Below, in pieces: positions 45,068-54,395 of a stretch of 64,000 nucleotides of DNA (positions are counted from its first letter, which is position 1; each line of letters begins with the position of its first letter). Made by a program: the position numbers and the translations under genes. Source of the DNA: JAMXLO01 sp963794185 (GTDB lineage: Bacteria; Pseudomonadota; Alphaproteobacteria; Acetobacterales; Acetobacteraceae); assembly GCA_963794185.1 (NCBI GenBank), contig CAWCDM010000097.1, positions 1 through 64,000 on the forward strand. The letters run 5' to 3'. The notes under the pieces are model-generated. The model ran no database searches. It was not told the DNA's origin and saw only the letters and a program-made list of their open reading frames with translations.

Positions 45068-45859
45068 CTAATCCCGCACGATCGGGCAGCTTTCGTCGCG
45101 CACCCAGTCCGCGAAGCTGAGGTAGTATACCCGGACGTCGGCGAACCCCGCGCGCACCGCCGCGGCTGCGGCCAGAGCTGCCCTCCCGCCGCCTTCGCAA
45201 TGGGTCACGATGTGATCGCCGGGGCCGAATCCCACCCCCTCCAGCATGGCGCGCAGCACCGGTGCCGGGCGAACAACGCCATTGTCCATGAGTTCGGTGT
45301 GCGACAGGTTGCGCGCACCCGGCAGATGCCCGCCGCGGGTGCGCTTGCGCATGTCCTCGCCGGTGAACTCCGCGCGCGTTCGGCTGTCGAACACATGCGC
45401 GTCGCCATCGAGCTGATGCTTGAGGGTCTCTCGATCGACCAGGCCAACAGAGCCAGCGCCAGGGGCGGCCCGGACATTGTCCTTCGATGGTCCGGCACCC
45501 GGTGGCAGTGCGGGCGCTGCGGACAATACGGACCAGCCGCCGTTCAGGATAACAGTCTTGACGCCGTAGTACTGCAGGATGAACCAGACCCGCGCGGCGT
45601 TGGTCATGCTGCCGCCATCGTAGGCCACGGCGATGGCCGAACGACCGACACCGAGCGCCTTGAGAGCATCGTCCCAATACGCGGTTTTTTCGAAGCCGGT
45701 GTCGGCCGCCTTGGCCGCTGCGTCCCATGCCTCGAGTGGCACGCGCACCGCGCCGGGCGCATGGCCTGCGTCGAACGCCGCCTGGTCGCGGGCGTCCAGA
45801 TAGCGAACGGGACCGAGCGTGGACAGCGCAGCGATATCGACGAAGGGATCGTTCGGCAT
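45068..45859 (-). CDS. rhodanese-type sulfurtransferase (two-domain)
   Basis: A 263-residue protein with two rhodanese domains: an inactive N-domain (AYDGGSMTNAARVWFILQYY) and a C-domain whose active-site loop is HCEGGGRAAL with Cys221. The loop begins CEGGGR rather than CGSG or CRxGx, so the donor could be thiosulfate or 3-mercaptopyruvate. ATG 45859 follows GAGAGGCCC. It is convergent with the CocE gene and divergent from the HbpS-like gene. Confidence 0.85.
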   Translation of the reverse strand: MPNDPFVDIAALSTLGPVRYLDARDQAAFDAGHAPGAVRVPLEAWDAAAKAADTGFEKTAYWDDALKALGVGRSAIAVAYDGGSMTNAARVWFILQYYGVKTVILNGGWSVLSAAPALPPGAGPSKDNVRAAPGAGSVGLVDRETLKHQLDGDAHVFDSRTRAEFTGEDMRKRTRGGHLPGARNLSHTELMDNGVVRPAPVLRAMLEGVGFGPGDHIVTHCEGGGRAALAAAAAVRAGFADVRVYYLSFADWVRDESCPIVRD

Positions 45860-45957
45860 GGCGGGCCTCTCGTCCAGGGGTTATGAATATTGGGCTGCTT
45901 TTGGGCTTCGCCGCAACCGGGCAGGTCCATCAACGTCCCAGGAGGAGGAAATCACCA

Positions 45958-46353
45958 ATGGCTCTGACATTGGACGAAGCGAACCGCATCATCCAAGGCG
46001 CGGTGGCGAAAGCGCGGGAACTCAACATCCGGGTCAGTGTCGCGGTTTGCGACGCCGGCGGTCGGCCACTCGCGTTTCAGCGCATGGACAACGCCATATG
46101 GGCGAGCGCCTTTGGCAGTCAGGGCAAGGCCGTCGCATCGGCTGCGTTCGGCCGTCCAAGCGGCGAGCTGAGCGAGCGGGCGAACCACCCGACCCCCGCC
46201 GGCATCGCCGCCGCGGAGGGCGGTCACATGATCATGGGCCAGGGGGCCGTGCCCATTCTGCGCAGCGGCGTCATCGAGGGTGCCTGCGGTGTGGGTGGTG
46301 GTACCGCGCAGCAGGACGAGGACTGCGCACGCGCCGGCGTCGCGCAATTGTAG
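45958..46353 (+). CDS. HbpS/GlcG-like heme-binding family protein (DUF336)
   Basis: A 131-residue small protein. ATG 45958 lies eight bases after GGAGGAGG. Features include MALTLDEANRIIQGAVAKAR, SVAVCDAGGRPLAFQRMD and the conserved GGHMIMGQGAVPILRSGVIE and GVGGGTAQQDEDCARAGV. The family (HbpS, GlcG, PduO C-terminal) may bind heme or corrinoid or act as an accessory in catabolic clusters. It stands alone, followed by a palindromic repeat. Confidence 0.85.
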   Translation: MALTLDEANRIIQGAVAKARELNIRVSVAVCDAGGRPLAFQRMDNAIWASAFGSQGKAVASAAFGRPSGELSERANHPTPAGIAAAEGGHMIMGQGAVPILRSGVIEGACGVGGGTAQQDEDCARAGVAQL

Positions 46354-46371
46354 TACGCGCCGATCTGCGAC

Positions 46372-46477
46372 TACACCTCGCCCGCTTGCGGGAGAGGGTG
46401 CACCAGCAACAACATACGTGGGATGCGCCCTCTCCCGTGTCGCCGACGCGACCTCTCCCGCAAGCGGGCGAGGTGTA
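46372..46477. repeat. intergenic palindromic repeat, copy 4 (CTCTCCCGC family)
   Basis: Outer arms TACACCTCGCCCGCTTGCGG and CCGCAAGCGGGCGAGGTGTA-type sequences match copy 2, with GGAGAGGG and CCCTCTCCCG inner arms and a different loop. It separates the convergent HbpS-like and GMC oxidoreductase genes, so it could act as a terminator for both. Confidence 0.85.
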
Positions 46478-46494
46478 CGCTTTCCAATCGGCAT

Positions 46495-48123
46495 TCACTT
46501 CATCGCGCGTGCGTCCTCCAATATCATGGCCGCGGCCTTCTCTGCGATCATGATCGTCGGGGCGTTTGTGTTCCCTGCCGGGACCGTCGGCATGATCGCG
46601 GCATCGACCACGCGCAGCCGACCGACGCGGTGCACCCGCAGCCGAGGATCGACCACCGAGTCGCTGCCGTCCGGCCCCATCCGGCAGGTCCCGACAGGAT
46701 GCAGATTGGACAGCGCATTGAGACGGATGCTTGCTTCGAACTCGGCGTCGGTGTTGACGTGCGGGCCGGGCACGATCTCGTCTGCGACGTAGGGCGCCAG
46801 CGACGGCTGTTGCGTGAACGCGCGTACCATGCGCATTCCGGTGGTCAGCGCCCTGATATCGTATTGCGTCTGCAGGAAATTGAAGCGGATTGCAGGCGGC
46901 GCCAGCGGATCGGGACTTTTCAGAAGCACGCTGCCGCGGGCGTCCGGCCGCAGATGAACCGCGCTCAGACTGAATCCGGGAAAATCATGCGCCACCGCAC
47001 CGGCGGGACCGCGGGACGCATAGCTGAACGGCGAAAAATTGAATTGCAGATCGGGACGTTCGAGGCGAGGGTCGCTGCGTCCAAATGCGCCGGCGGTGAC
47101 GCCGTTGGCGGCGAGCGGGCCAGATTTAAGAAACACATACTGCGCCATCGCCAGTACCTTGCGCGGCAGGCTGTTCGCCAATTCGTTCATCGTGATCGGT
47201 TTGGTGCAGCGGTACGCAAGCCGCACGTAGAAATGGTCCTGCAGATGATTGCCGACAGCGGGGGCGTCGCGAACGACCTCGATCCCCATCCGTTGCAGCA
47301 GATCAGCCGGCCCGATGCCCGACAATTGCAGCAGCTGCGGTGAATTGAACACGCCGCCGCAGACGATCACCTCGCCGCGTGCACGCGCCGAGCGGGTGAC
47401 TCCGTCGTTGCGCCAGGTGACGCCGATGGCGGTTCCGCTCTCGATCAGGACACGCGTTGCATGCGCGTTCTGACGAACGATCAGATTGGCGCGGTCGCGT
47501 GCGGGCCGCAGATAGGCTGTGGCGGTGCTCCAACGTCGGCTTTTGCCAGTGGTGCTCTGAAAATAACCGGCGCCTTCCTGCCGGGCTCCGTTGAAGTCGT
47601 CGTTGGGCGGCAACCCGGCTTCGATCGCGGCGGCGACCACGCGGTCTGCCAGTTCGTGGCGGCGCGGCTGGTCGGAGACGGTGAGCGGCCCGCCGACGCC
47701 GTGGAACTCGCTCGGACCGCGCTGCTGATTTTCCGCCTTCCTGAAGAATGGCAGCACGCTGTCATAGTCCCAGCCGGTGCAGCCGCGCTGGCGCCATTCG
47801 TCGTAATCGGCGGCATTGCCGCGCATGTAGACCATGCCGTTGATGGAGCTGGTGCCGCCCAGCACCTTGCCGCGCGGCTGATACATCGTCCGGCCGCCGA
47901 GCGCTGCCTCGGGTTCGCTTTCATACATCCAATTGACCGTTGGGTCGGCGAACAGCCGGGAAAAGCCCATGGGAATGTGGATCCAAGGGTTGCGGTCCCT
48001 GCCTCCGGCCTCCAGCAGCAGCACGCGGTAGCGGCCGGATTCGCTGAGCCGCGCGGCGACGGCGCATCCGGCCGAGCCCGCGCCGGTAACGATATAGTCG
48101 AATTCGACCGCCGCTTCGTTCAT
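46495..48123 (-). CDS. GMC family FAD-dependent oxidoreductase (choline dehydrogenase-like)
   Basis: A 542-residue flavoprotein. The FAD-binding motif is FDYIVTGAGSAGCAVAARLS; the second signature is PRGKVLGGTSSINGMVYMRG; the active-site His follows SNLHPVGTCRMG near the C-terminus; the terminal APTIMIAEKAA is conserved. The ATG at 48123 follows GGGGGGAACG; the open frame extends to 48222 but without family similarity. Substrate likely an alcohol. It is divergent from the TauD gene. Confidence 0.93.
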   Translation of the reverse strand: MNEAAVEFDYIVTGAGSAGCAVAARLSESGRYRVLLLEAGGRDRNPWIHIPMGFSRLFADPTVNWMYESEPEAALGGRTMYQPRGKVLGGTSSINGMVYMRGNAADYDEWRQRGCTGWDYDSVLPFFRKAENQQRGPSEFHGVGGPLTVSDQPRRHELADRVVAAAIEAGLPPNDDFNGARQEGAGYFQSTTGKSRRWSTATAYLRPARDRANLIVRQNAHATRVLIESGTAIGVTWRNDGVTRSARARGEVIVCGGVFNSPQLLQLSGIGPADLLQRMGIEVVRDAPAVGNHLQDHFYVRLAYRCTKPITMNELANSLPRKVLAMAQYVFLKSGPLAANGVTAGAFGRSDPRLERPDLQFNFSPFSYASRGPAGAVAHDFPGFSLSAVHLRPDARGSVLLKSPDPLAPPAIRFNFLQTQYDIRALTTGMRMVRAFTQQPSLAPYVADEIVPGPHVNTDAEFEASIRLNALSNLHPVGTCRMGPDGSDSVVDPRLRVHRVGRLRVVDAAIMPTVPAGNTNAPTIMIAEKAAAMILEDARAMK

Positions 48124-48296
48124 CGTTCCCCCCGTTCGGCGCCGCTTGCTGCTTTCGCACTCGGCTGGCGCGAGATTGCATATGCCGAAACGGTGACGCG
48201 GCCAACTCGCCGACACCAGCATGGGGGCATGATTGCAGTCGCGGCCACATCGGGATCATAATCGGGGCCGGGAGTAAAATGCTCGGAGGATCGCCA

Positions 48297-49139
48297 ATGA
48301 CAAGCTCACCGCATCTGCGCCCGCTCGGCGAAACGCTCGGCACCGAGGCGCTCGGCGTCGATCTGTCAAAACCGCTCGACGAGCCGACCGTCGCCTGGAT
48401 CAGGCAGTCATTTGCCGAGCATCCTGTGCTGGTGTTCCGCGACCAGGATCTCGCCGCCGCCGAGCTTGCCGCGTTCGGCCGTCGCTTCGGCACGCCGCGC
48501 AAGCACGCGCTGATGAAGTACCGCCACGCCGACCATCCGGAAGTCTCCTGGCTCACCAATGTCGAGGAGGACGGCAAGGTGGATTGGTACGGCGTAAAGC
48601 GTGCCACCGACTGGCACACCGATTCCACCTATGAGGACGCGCCGCCGATCCTCGCCATTCTGCACGCGAAGGAAGTGCCGTCCGAAAAGGGCGGCACGAT
48701 GTTCGCCGACATGCGCGCCGCCTACGACGCGCTGCCGGCGGCGATGAAGGATCGGCTCGCCGGCCTGTCGGGCCTGCACGGGCGCAGCAGCGGCCCCGCC
48801 GGCGAGCGGCTGTACGGCGATGAAAAAGGCGCCACCGAAAAGGAGTATCGCGAGGTGGAGCGGCCGACGGTGACGCGGCACCCGGTGACCGGCCGGCCGA
48901 TCCTGTTCGTCAACCCGATGCACACGCATGGCTTCGTCGGCATGTCGCGCGAGGAGGCCTGGCCGCTGATCGAGGAACTCGCCGAGCACGCGACGCAGGA
49001 CCGCTTCGTCTATTACCACCGCTGGCGGGTCGGCGACGTACTGATGTGGGACGAGTGCTCGACCATGCATCGCGGCGCCGGCGATTACCGTCCCGACGAG
49101 CGTCGCGTCATGCTGCGCACGATCGTCTACGCGAACTGA
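48297..49139 (+). CDS. TauD/TfdA family 2-oxoglutarate-dependent dioxygenase
   Basis: A 280-residue Fe(II)/2-oxoglutarate dioxygenase. ATG 48297 follows GGAGGAT. The iron-binding HxD is His107-Asp109 (DWHTDSTYEDAPP), the 2-oxoglutarate-binding segment is the C-terminal GDYRPDERRVMLRTIV with Arg contacts, and the distal His is in STMHRGAGD. N-terminal features such as LGTEALGVDLSKPLDE and VLVFRDQDL match the family. Substrates include sulfonates, phenoxyacids and amino-acid derivatives. It sits next to the GMC gene and before the alpha/beta hydrolase. Confidence 0.9.
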   Translation: MTSSPHLRPLGETLGTEALGVDLSKPLDEPTVAWIRQSFAEHPVLVFRDQDLAAAELAAFGRRFGTPRKHALMKYRHADHPEVSWLTNVEEDGKVDWYGVKRATDWHTDSTYEDAPPILAILHAKEVPSEKGGTMFADMRAAYDALPAAMKDRLAGLSGLHGRSSGPAGERLYGDEKGATEKEYREVERPTVTRHPVTGRPILFVNPMHTHGFVGMSREEAWPLIEELAEHATQDRFVYYHRWRVGDVLMWDECSTMHRGAGDYRPDERRVMLRTIVYAN

Positions 49140-49217
49140 GGAAATGACGCCAGGCAGCTGCGTCGGCGCGAACCTGCGCGTCCGGCGCGGCGCCGGCGCC
49201 CGAGCCGGGAGACACCG

Positions 49218-50034
49218 ATGCCCAGCTTCCGCCCCTCCGCCGATCTCGACATGCACTACCGGGTCGATGATTTCACCGATCCCTGGCGCCATCCCGCAAC
49301 GATCCTGATGCTGCACGGCAATGCCGAGAGCGGGCTCGCCTGGTATGCCTGGGTGCCGAAGCTTGCGCGGCAGTACCGCGTGGTGCGGCCCGACATGCGC
49401 GGCTTCGGCGAATCGACCGCGATGCCGCGCGAGTATCCCTGGACCCTCGATCGCCTCGTCGAGGATTTCTGCGCGCTGACTGAGCATCTCGGCATCGCGC
49501 GGTTCCATCTCGTCGGCGCCAAGATCGGCGGGACGATTGCGCGCGCATTTGCCGCGCGCCGGCCCGAGCGGCTGATCACGCTGACCGTCGTCGGCACGCC
49601 GCCGCCATTGCGCGCGGGCGCCGCCGAGCGCGTGCCCGAGCTGATCCGTGATTTCGAGACGCACGGCGTAGAGTATTGGGCGCGGCAGAACATGGGCGCG
49701 CGCCTCGGCGGCGCGTTTCCACCGGAGGGGTTCGAATGGTGGGCCAAGTTCATGGGCCGCACCGCGGTATCGACACAGCTTGGCTTCATGGGCACGATCG
49801 CCTGCGCCGATATCCGCGCCGATCTGCCGAAGATCGCCTGCCCGACGCTGGTGATCACCACCGAGGACAGCGGGCTTGGTACAGTCGAGGAAACCCGTGC
49901 CTGGCAGCAGCAGATCGCCGGACTCCGAACTGTTGGTCCTGCCCGGGAACTCGTATCACGTCGCAGCCACGCATGCGGATCGTGCGGCTGAGGCGACGCT
50001 CGATTTCATCGTGCGGCGGGGTGGGGGTGCTTAG
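49218..50034 (+). CDS. alpha/beta-fold hydrolase with lysine at the nucleophile position, one-base insertion
   Basis: Typical alpha/beta-hydrolase start region MLHGNAESGLAWYAWVPKLA and DMRGFGESTAMPREYPW, but the nucleophile elbow reads LVGAKIGGTIA, so Gly100-Ala101-Lys102-Ile103-Gly104 has lysine where serine is expected. One extra base at about 49922 breaks the frame; correction gives the C-terminus LLVLPGNSYHVAATHADRAA and a 271-residue protein ending at 50034. The His of the triad is in YHVAATHAD. The unusual elbow is seen in some relatives annotated as alpha/beta hydrolases, so it may be a non-serine or accessory variant. Confidence 0.82.
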
Positions 50035-50076
50035 ATCGGCGACAGCACCTGCACCGGCGTCCAAATCGAGCCAATA

Positions 50077-50901
50077 TCACGCCGCCACGCCATGGCTGAA
50101 TACCACGGGCAGCGAGCCGGTGTGGCGGGCATTCGTGATATCAATGGCGCCGGTCGCCGCGTCAGGCGTCGCATACAGTGTTGCGGACCCGGTGAACTTG
50201 ACTGACGCCACGTTTGCGCCGGCGCTGTTTAGCAGATCGAGTACGCCGGTCGACTGATTGAATGTCTCCTTGATTGCCGCACTGGCGTTGAAGATTTCCG
50301 TGGTGCCCGACGCGCCTTCACGGATCGTACCAAGGAAGCTCATGCCATCCTTCAGGCTGAGCATGCCCTGGGTGATCGTGACATGGAGCGACGAATTGGC
50401 CACCTTCAACGCCACCTTGGCGGTCGCCGAGTTCTCGTTGAACGTCCCACCGCCGCTAAGTTGAGCCTCCTCGAAATTGGCCGTAGAACCGTTGCCAACG
50501 TTGACAGAGCCGTGCAGCGTGTAGCGTGCCGTATGATACCGTCCACCGAGTACCGTGAGCATACTGTCATTGGTGACAGAACTGACGCCGTTCAGGGTGA
50601 CGTTGGCAGTCTGCTGATTTAACGTAAGATTGCCGTACGACAGATGCACGCCGTTCGCAATCACACCGATCGAAAGCGGAAAGAAGCTCATGGAACCATA
50701 GGCCAGAGCGTGGCTGGAGGTTCCCACCACGGCGACTGAGGACAATGTCGTGCCGGCGGAGGAGGAAAAGCTGCCGATAAGGGTCAGAAAAGGTTCGGTC
50801 TGCTGGGAGATACCGACAAAGTCCACCTCATAGCCGTTCAACTGACCCGGAATGACGCTGACGATTTGATTGTTGCCGTAAGTAACTTTGGGGGCCGACA
50901 T
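50077..50901 (-). CDS. beta-rich hypothetical protein, repeat-like, possibly secreted
   Basis: A 274-residue protein starting MSAPKVTYGNNQIVSVIPGQ at ATG 50901, preceded by GGGAG. Sequence is rich in Gly, Ser, Thr, Asn and Val with recurring short strands (LNQQTANVTLNGVSSVTNDS, GSVNVGNGSTANFEEA), as in a beta-helix or passenger domain. No signal peptide or transmembrane helix is visible, so secretion, if any, would not be Sec-dependent. Unusually AT-rich non-coding DNA lies upstream. Function unknown. Confidence 0.6.
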   Translation of the reverse strand: MSAPKVTYGNNQIVSVIPGQLNGYEVDFVGISQQTEPFLTLIGSFSSSAGTTLSSVAVVGTSSHALAYGSMSFFPLSIGVIANGVHLSYGNLTLNQQTANVTLNGVSSVTNDSMLTVLGGRYHTARYTLHGSVNVGNGSTANFEEAQLSGGGTFNENSATAKVALKVANSSLHVTITQGMLSLKDGMSFLGTIREGASGTTEIFNASAAIKETFNQSTGVLDLLNSAGANVASVKFTGSATLYATPDAATGAIDITNARHTGSLPVVFSHGVAA

Positions 50902-51530
50902 GTTGTAATCTCCCAAAAAAAGGATGAAAAAAGGCCGGTCGCTTTTCCAACGCAGGAGGATACATGATTCCATCCATTACGCGATGGCATTTATACGTTA
51001 GTCAATCAATTGTGATGGTCGGCATGGTTGGCCACCACCGTTAATTCGGATGGACTGACCACCCCCGTATGTCCCGGGTGCGGATATTATGACGTATGGC
51101 GAACTGATTAACATGCAGCCATTGAATAATGCGCGCCGGAACGATTTTATGTGAGGGCGGAGCAGCTCGCCACGTTCCTCGGCCAGCAGATCACGCCGAT
51201 ACTTGCTCAGTAGATCGGTTCCCGCTCACGATCCGCATCTTCCGCAACTTCATTAACAGAATGCGCCGATGTATACAAAGTATCCACTATCGAGGGTAAG
51301 CCGAAGCTGATCCTGTGCCCGCGCTCCGTGATATACGATGTTCAGCCCCTCATCGGCCAACGTGTTGAGGTCAACCATCCTCCGTTGGCCCGGCGCACCA
51401 CGGGAATGTTCCAGCATGCTGACAACGATACCGTCGGCTTGCCGGCTTCCGGAATAGCCGTGGAACGTATAGAATTGCTGTCAGGTCGAGCGAAGTCGCG
51501 GGCGGGCAACGTCCGCCAATGGAGGATGTG
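50902..51530. other. 629-base intergenic region, AT-richer than the rest
   Basis: No supported gene. The composition near 50930-51130 is visibly AT-richer than neighbouring DNA (for example TTATACGTTAGTCAATCAATT), suggesting regulatory sequence or horizontally acquired DNA. A short open frame at 51328-51531 lacks any family feature. GGAGG at 51521-51525 serves the next gene. Confidence 0.5.
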
Positions 51531-52358
51531 ATGGATGTTGTGACACGTGCGGATCTGCCAGGCGTTGTGGCGCCGTTGAACTTTATGGTGCCTATGGCGG
51601 AGAAGCCCTATTCCTACAATTACGACCCGCCGCCGGGCGTGCCGCCCCGCAACGGCGAGTTGATCGAGTGCAAGATCACCGTCCACGACGCACGGCCGGT
51701 CAACGACGTGCTGTCGCTCGACCGTGAGGGCTTCGTCCTGCTGCGACACCAGACTGCGGCGACGGATCTCTACGACGAGACAATCATCACTTCGGTCTAC
51801 TACCCCGAATGCGAGCGGCTGATGAAACAGGCGACCGGGGCCAAGCGGGTCATCGCCTTCGACCATATCGTGCGCAATGCTGCCAAGGCCGCCAGCAAGG
51901 GAAGTGGCGTGAAGATGCCTGCCGGACGGGTCCACAATGACTATACCGCTTGGTCGGCGCCGCAGCGAGTGCGAGACCTGATGGGCGACGAAGCCGAGGA
52001 GTTGCTGAAGCACCGGTTTGCCATCAACAATGTCTGGCGGCCGATCGTCGGCCCGCTGCTGCGCTCGCCATTGGCCCTGTGTGACGCCGCGACGCTCGAG
52101 ACCGAGAACCTCGTCGCTTCCGAGCTGCGCTATCCCGACCGCACCGGCGAGACCTACGCGATCACCTACAACCCGAACCAGCGCTGGTACTATTTCCCAA
52201 AGATGCAGCCGGATGAGGCGGTGCTGATCCGCTGTTTCGACTCGGCGCGCCCGGGCCCGGCACGGTTCTCGGCGCACGGCGCCTTCGACGACCCGGAAAC
52301 TCCCGCCAACGCTCCGCCGCGCGAGAGCATCGAGGTTCGCACCCTGGTTTTCTACTAG
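51531..52358 (+). CDS. CmcJ/NvfI-type oxidoreductase
   Basis: A 275-residue protein beginning MDVVTRADLPGVVAPLNFMV. Motif VHNDYTAWSAPQRVRDL places His135 and Asp137 as likely iron ligands, and RFAINNVWRPIVGPLLRSPL is a family hallmark; a distal His lies near SAHGAFDDPETP. The family includes cephem 7-alpha-methoxylation protein CmcJ and fungal NvfI. An ATG at 51519 is also possible, but GGAGG suits 51531. It leads a run with a BVMO, a dienelactone hydrolase and a small protein. Confidence 0.8.
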   Translation: MDVVTRADLPGVVAPLNFMVPMAEKPYSYNYDPPPGVPPRNGELIECKITVHDARPVNDVLSLDREGFVLLRHQTAATDLYDETIITSVYYPECERLMKQATGAKRVIAFDHIVRNAAKAASKGSGVKMPAGRVHNDYTAWSAPQRVRDLMGDEAEELLKHRFAINNVWRPIVGPLLRSPLALCDAATLETENLVASELRYPDRTGETYAITYNPNQRWYYFPKMQPDEAVLIRCFDSARPGPARFSAHGAFDDPETPANAPPRESIEVRTLVFY

Positions 52359-52420
52359 GTGTTCAGTCCTGGAGTATAATGGTGCACCATCATCCCTGAC
52401 CCGCCAGGGAAGGAGGCACG

Positions 52421-54104
52421 ATGGCAAGCGTTCTTCATAGTAACGCCCGCACGACGCCGCAAATGCGTGCCGAACTCTCAGTCGCACACAATGCCAAGAC
52501 AGATGCGACCGCGGATTTCGACGCGATCATCGTCGGTGCCGGCGTCTCCGGCCTCTACCAGCTCTACAAGCTGCGCGAACTTGGTCTGAATGTGCGGGTG
52601 TTCGAGAGCGGCACCAATGTCGGTGGCACCTGGTACTGGAACCGCTACCCCGGCGCGCGCTTCGATTCCGAAAGCTGGACCTACGGCTATTCGTTTTCCG
52701 AGGAGCTGTTACAGGAATGGAGCTGGGCCGAGCACTTCGCATCACAGCCCGAGACAGAGCGCTACCTCAACTATGTCGCAGACAAGTTCGACCTGCGCCG
52801 CGACATCCAGTGCAAAAGCCGCGTGACCTCCGCGCACTACCAGGAGGAGACGCGCACCTGGGACGTCACACTGGAGGATGGCCGGCGCTACGGCACACGT
52901 CTGCTGATTACCGCCATCGGCGTGCTCTCGGCGCCGACCATGCCGCGCATCGCAGGCGTCGAGACGTTCGGGGGCGTGTCCTGCCACACCGCGCATTGGC
53001 CCAAGGAACCGGTGAACTTCGAGGGCAAGCGCGTCGCGGTCATCGGCACTGGCGCGACTGCCGTGCAGACCATCCAGACCATCGCCATGGAGGTCGGCCA
53101 CCTGACCGTGTTCCAGCGCACCCCCAACTGGTGCGCACCGCTGCATAACGCCAGGATCACCGAGCGAGAGATGCGCCAGATACGGGCCCGCTATCCCGAG
53201 ATCTTCGCGCGTTGCCACGAGACGCCTGGCTGCTTCATCCATAGCCCCGATCCGCGCTCCGCCCTCGAGGTGACGCCAGAGGAACGCGAGGCCTTCTTCG
53301 AGAAGCTCTACAACGAGCCCGGCTTCGGGATCTGGCAAGCCAATTTCCGCGACATCCTGGTGGATCGCGAGGCCAACGCGCTGATCTCGGATTTCGTCGC
53401 ACGCAAGATCCGCCAGCGGGTGAAGGATTTGGCCGTGGCCGAGAAATTGATCCCGAAGAACCACGGGTTCGGCACAAGGCGCCTGCCGCTAGAGACCCGC
53501 TATTACGAGGTCTACAACCAGCCCAACGTGAGGCTGGTGGACATCAACGAAACGCCGATCGAGCGCATCACGCCGGCCGGCATCAAGACCAGTGATGCCG
53601 AGTACCAGTTCGACCTCATCATCTACGCGACCGGCTTCGACGCGATCACCGGCAGTTTTGATCGTATCGATATCCGGGGCGTCGATGGACGCCGGCTAAA
53701 GGACGAGTGGAATGCGGGACCGCAAACTTATCTCGGCGTCCTGGTCGAAGGCTTCCCCAACATGCTGATGGTAATGGGCCCGCATGCCGGGCTCGGCAAC
53801 TTTCCACGCGCCGCCGAATACAGCGTCGAGTGGGTGACCGGTCTCGTTCGTCATGCGCGCGACCGCGGCCTGACGCGGATCGAGGCCACCCAGGCGGGGA
53901 CGGCCCGGTGGACCGACCATGTCAAGGCTATGGGCCAGGGGCTGCTGGCCAACGAGGTCGAACTCGTGGATGACCGGCATCAACCGCAATGTCGAGGGCA
54001 AGCAGACCCGCAGGATCATGCGTTACAGCGGTGGCTACCCCGCCTATCGCGAGCACTGCGATGCGGTTGCGGCGAACGGCTACCGCGAGATCTTGCTGGG
54101 TTAG
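52421..54104 (+). CDS. flavin-containing Baeyer-Villiger monooxygenase, one-base insertion
   Basis: The Baeyer-Villiger fingerprint FGGVSCHTAHWP is present, with the FAD-binding GAGVSGLYQLYKLRELGLNV, the second Rossmann motif VAVIGTGATAVQTIQTIAME and DLIIYATGFDAITGSFDRI. ATG 52421 follows AAGGAGGCACG. One extra base at about 53960 breaks the frame; correction leads to MTGINRNVEGKQTRRIM and a 560-residue enzyme ending at 54104. It would convert a ketone to an ester or lactone using NADPH and oxygen. A dienelactone hydrolase, 291 bp downstream, could open the resulting lactone. Confidence 0.88.
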
Positions 54105-54395
54105 ATGGAAAGCGGAAACGGACCCGCGACATGATCGATCGCATCCGCCTATTACGAGCCACGCGTTTCGAGCGAGACGATGGGGCTTTCGACCGTATCG
54201 GCCCGGTGACGACCGCCTTGTGGGCCGCGGATCGCGTCCGACACCTGCCTCTTGTTGCGCCCAGTATGCGATCGTCGAATACTGGCGGTGCGACGCCCTC
54301 GGGCCGCAAAGCGAGTTCACCCCGCTTGTCGATGACGGCGCGGCGCTCCGATGGCCCGATGGAGGCCCAAGACCCAGGCCCATGGAGGAAGATCG

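Noticed and set aside
49720..49740. GGTTCGAA, resembling a tRNA T-arm
   Set aside because: It lies within the alpha/beta hydrolase coding sequence and no acceptor or anticodon stem surrounds it.
54105..54395. Possible small gene between BVMO and DLH
   Set aside because: Two frames show partly plausible residues but no start with a ribosome-binding site, no conserved motif and no family; treated as intergenic.
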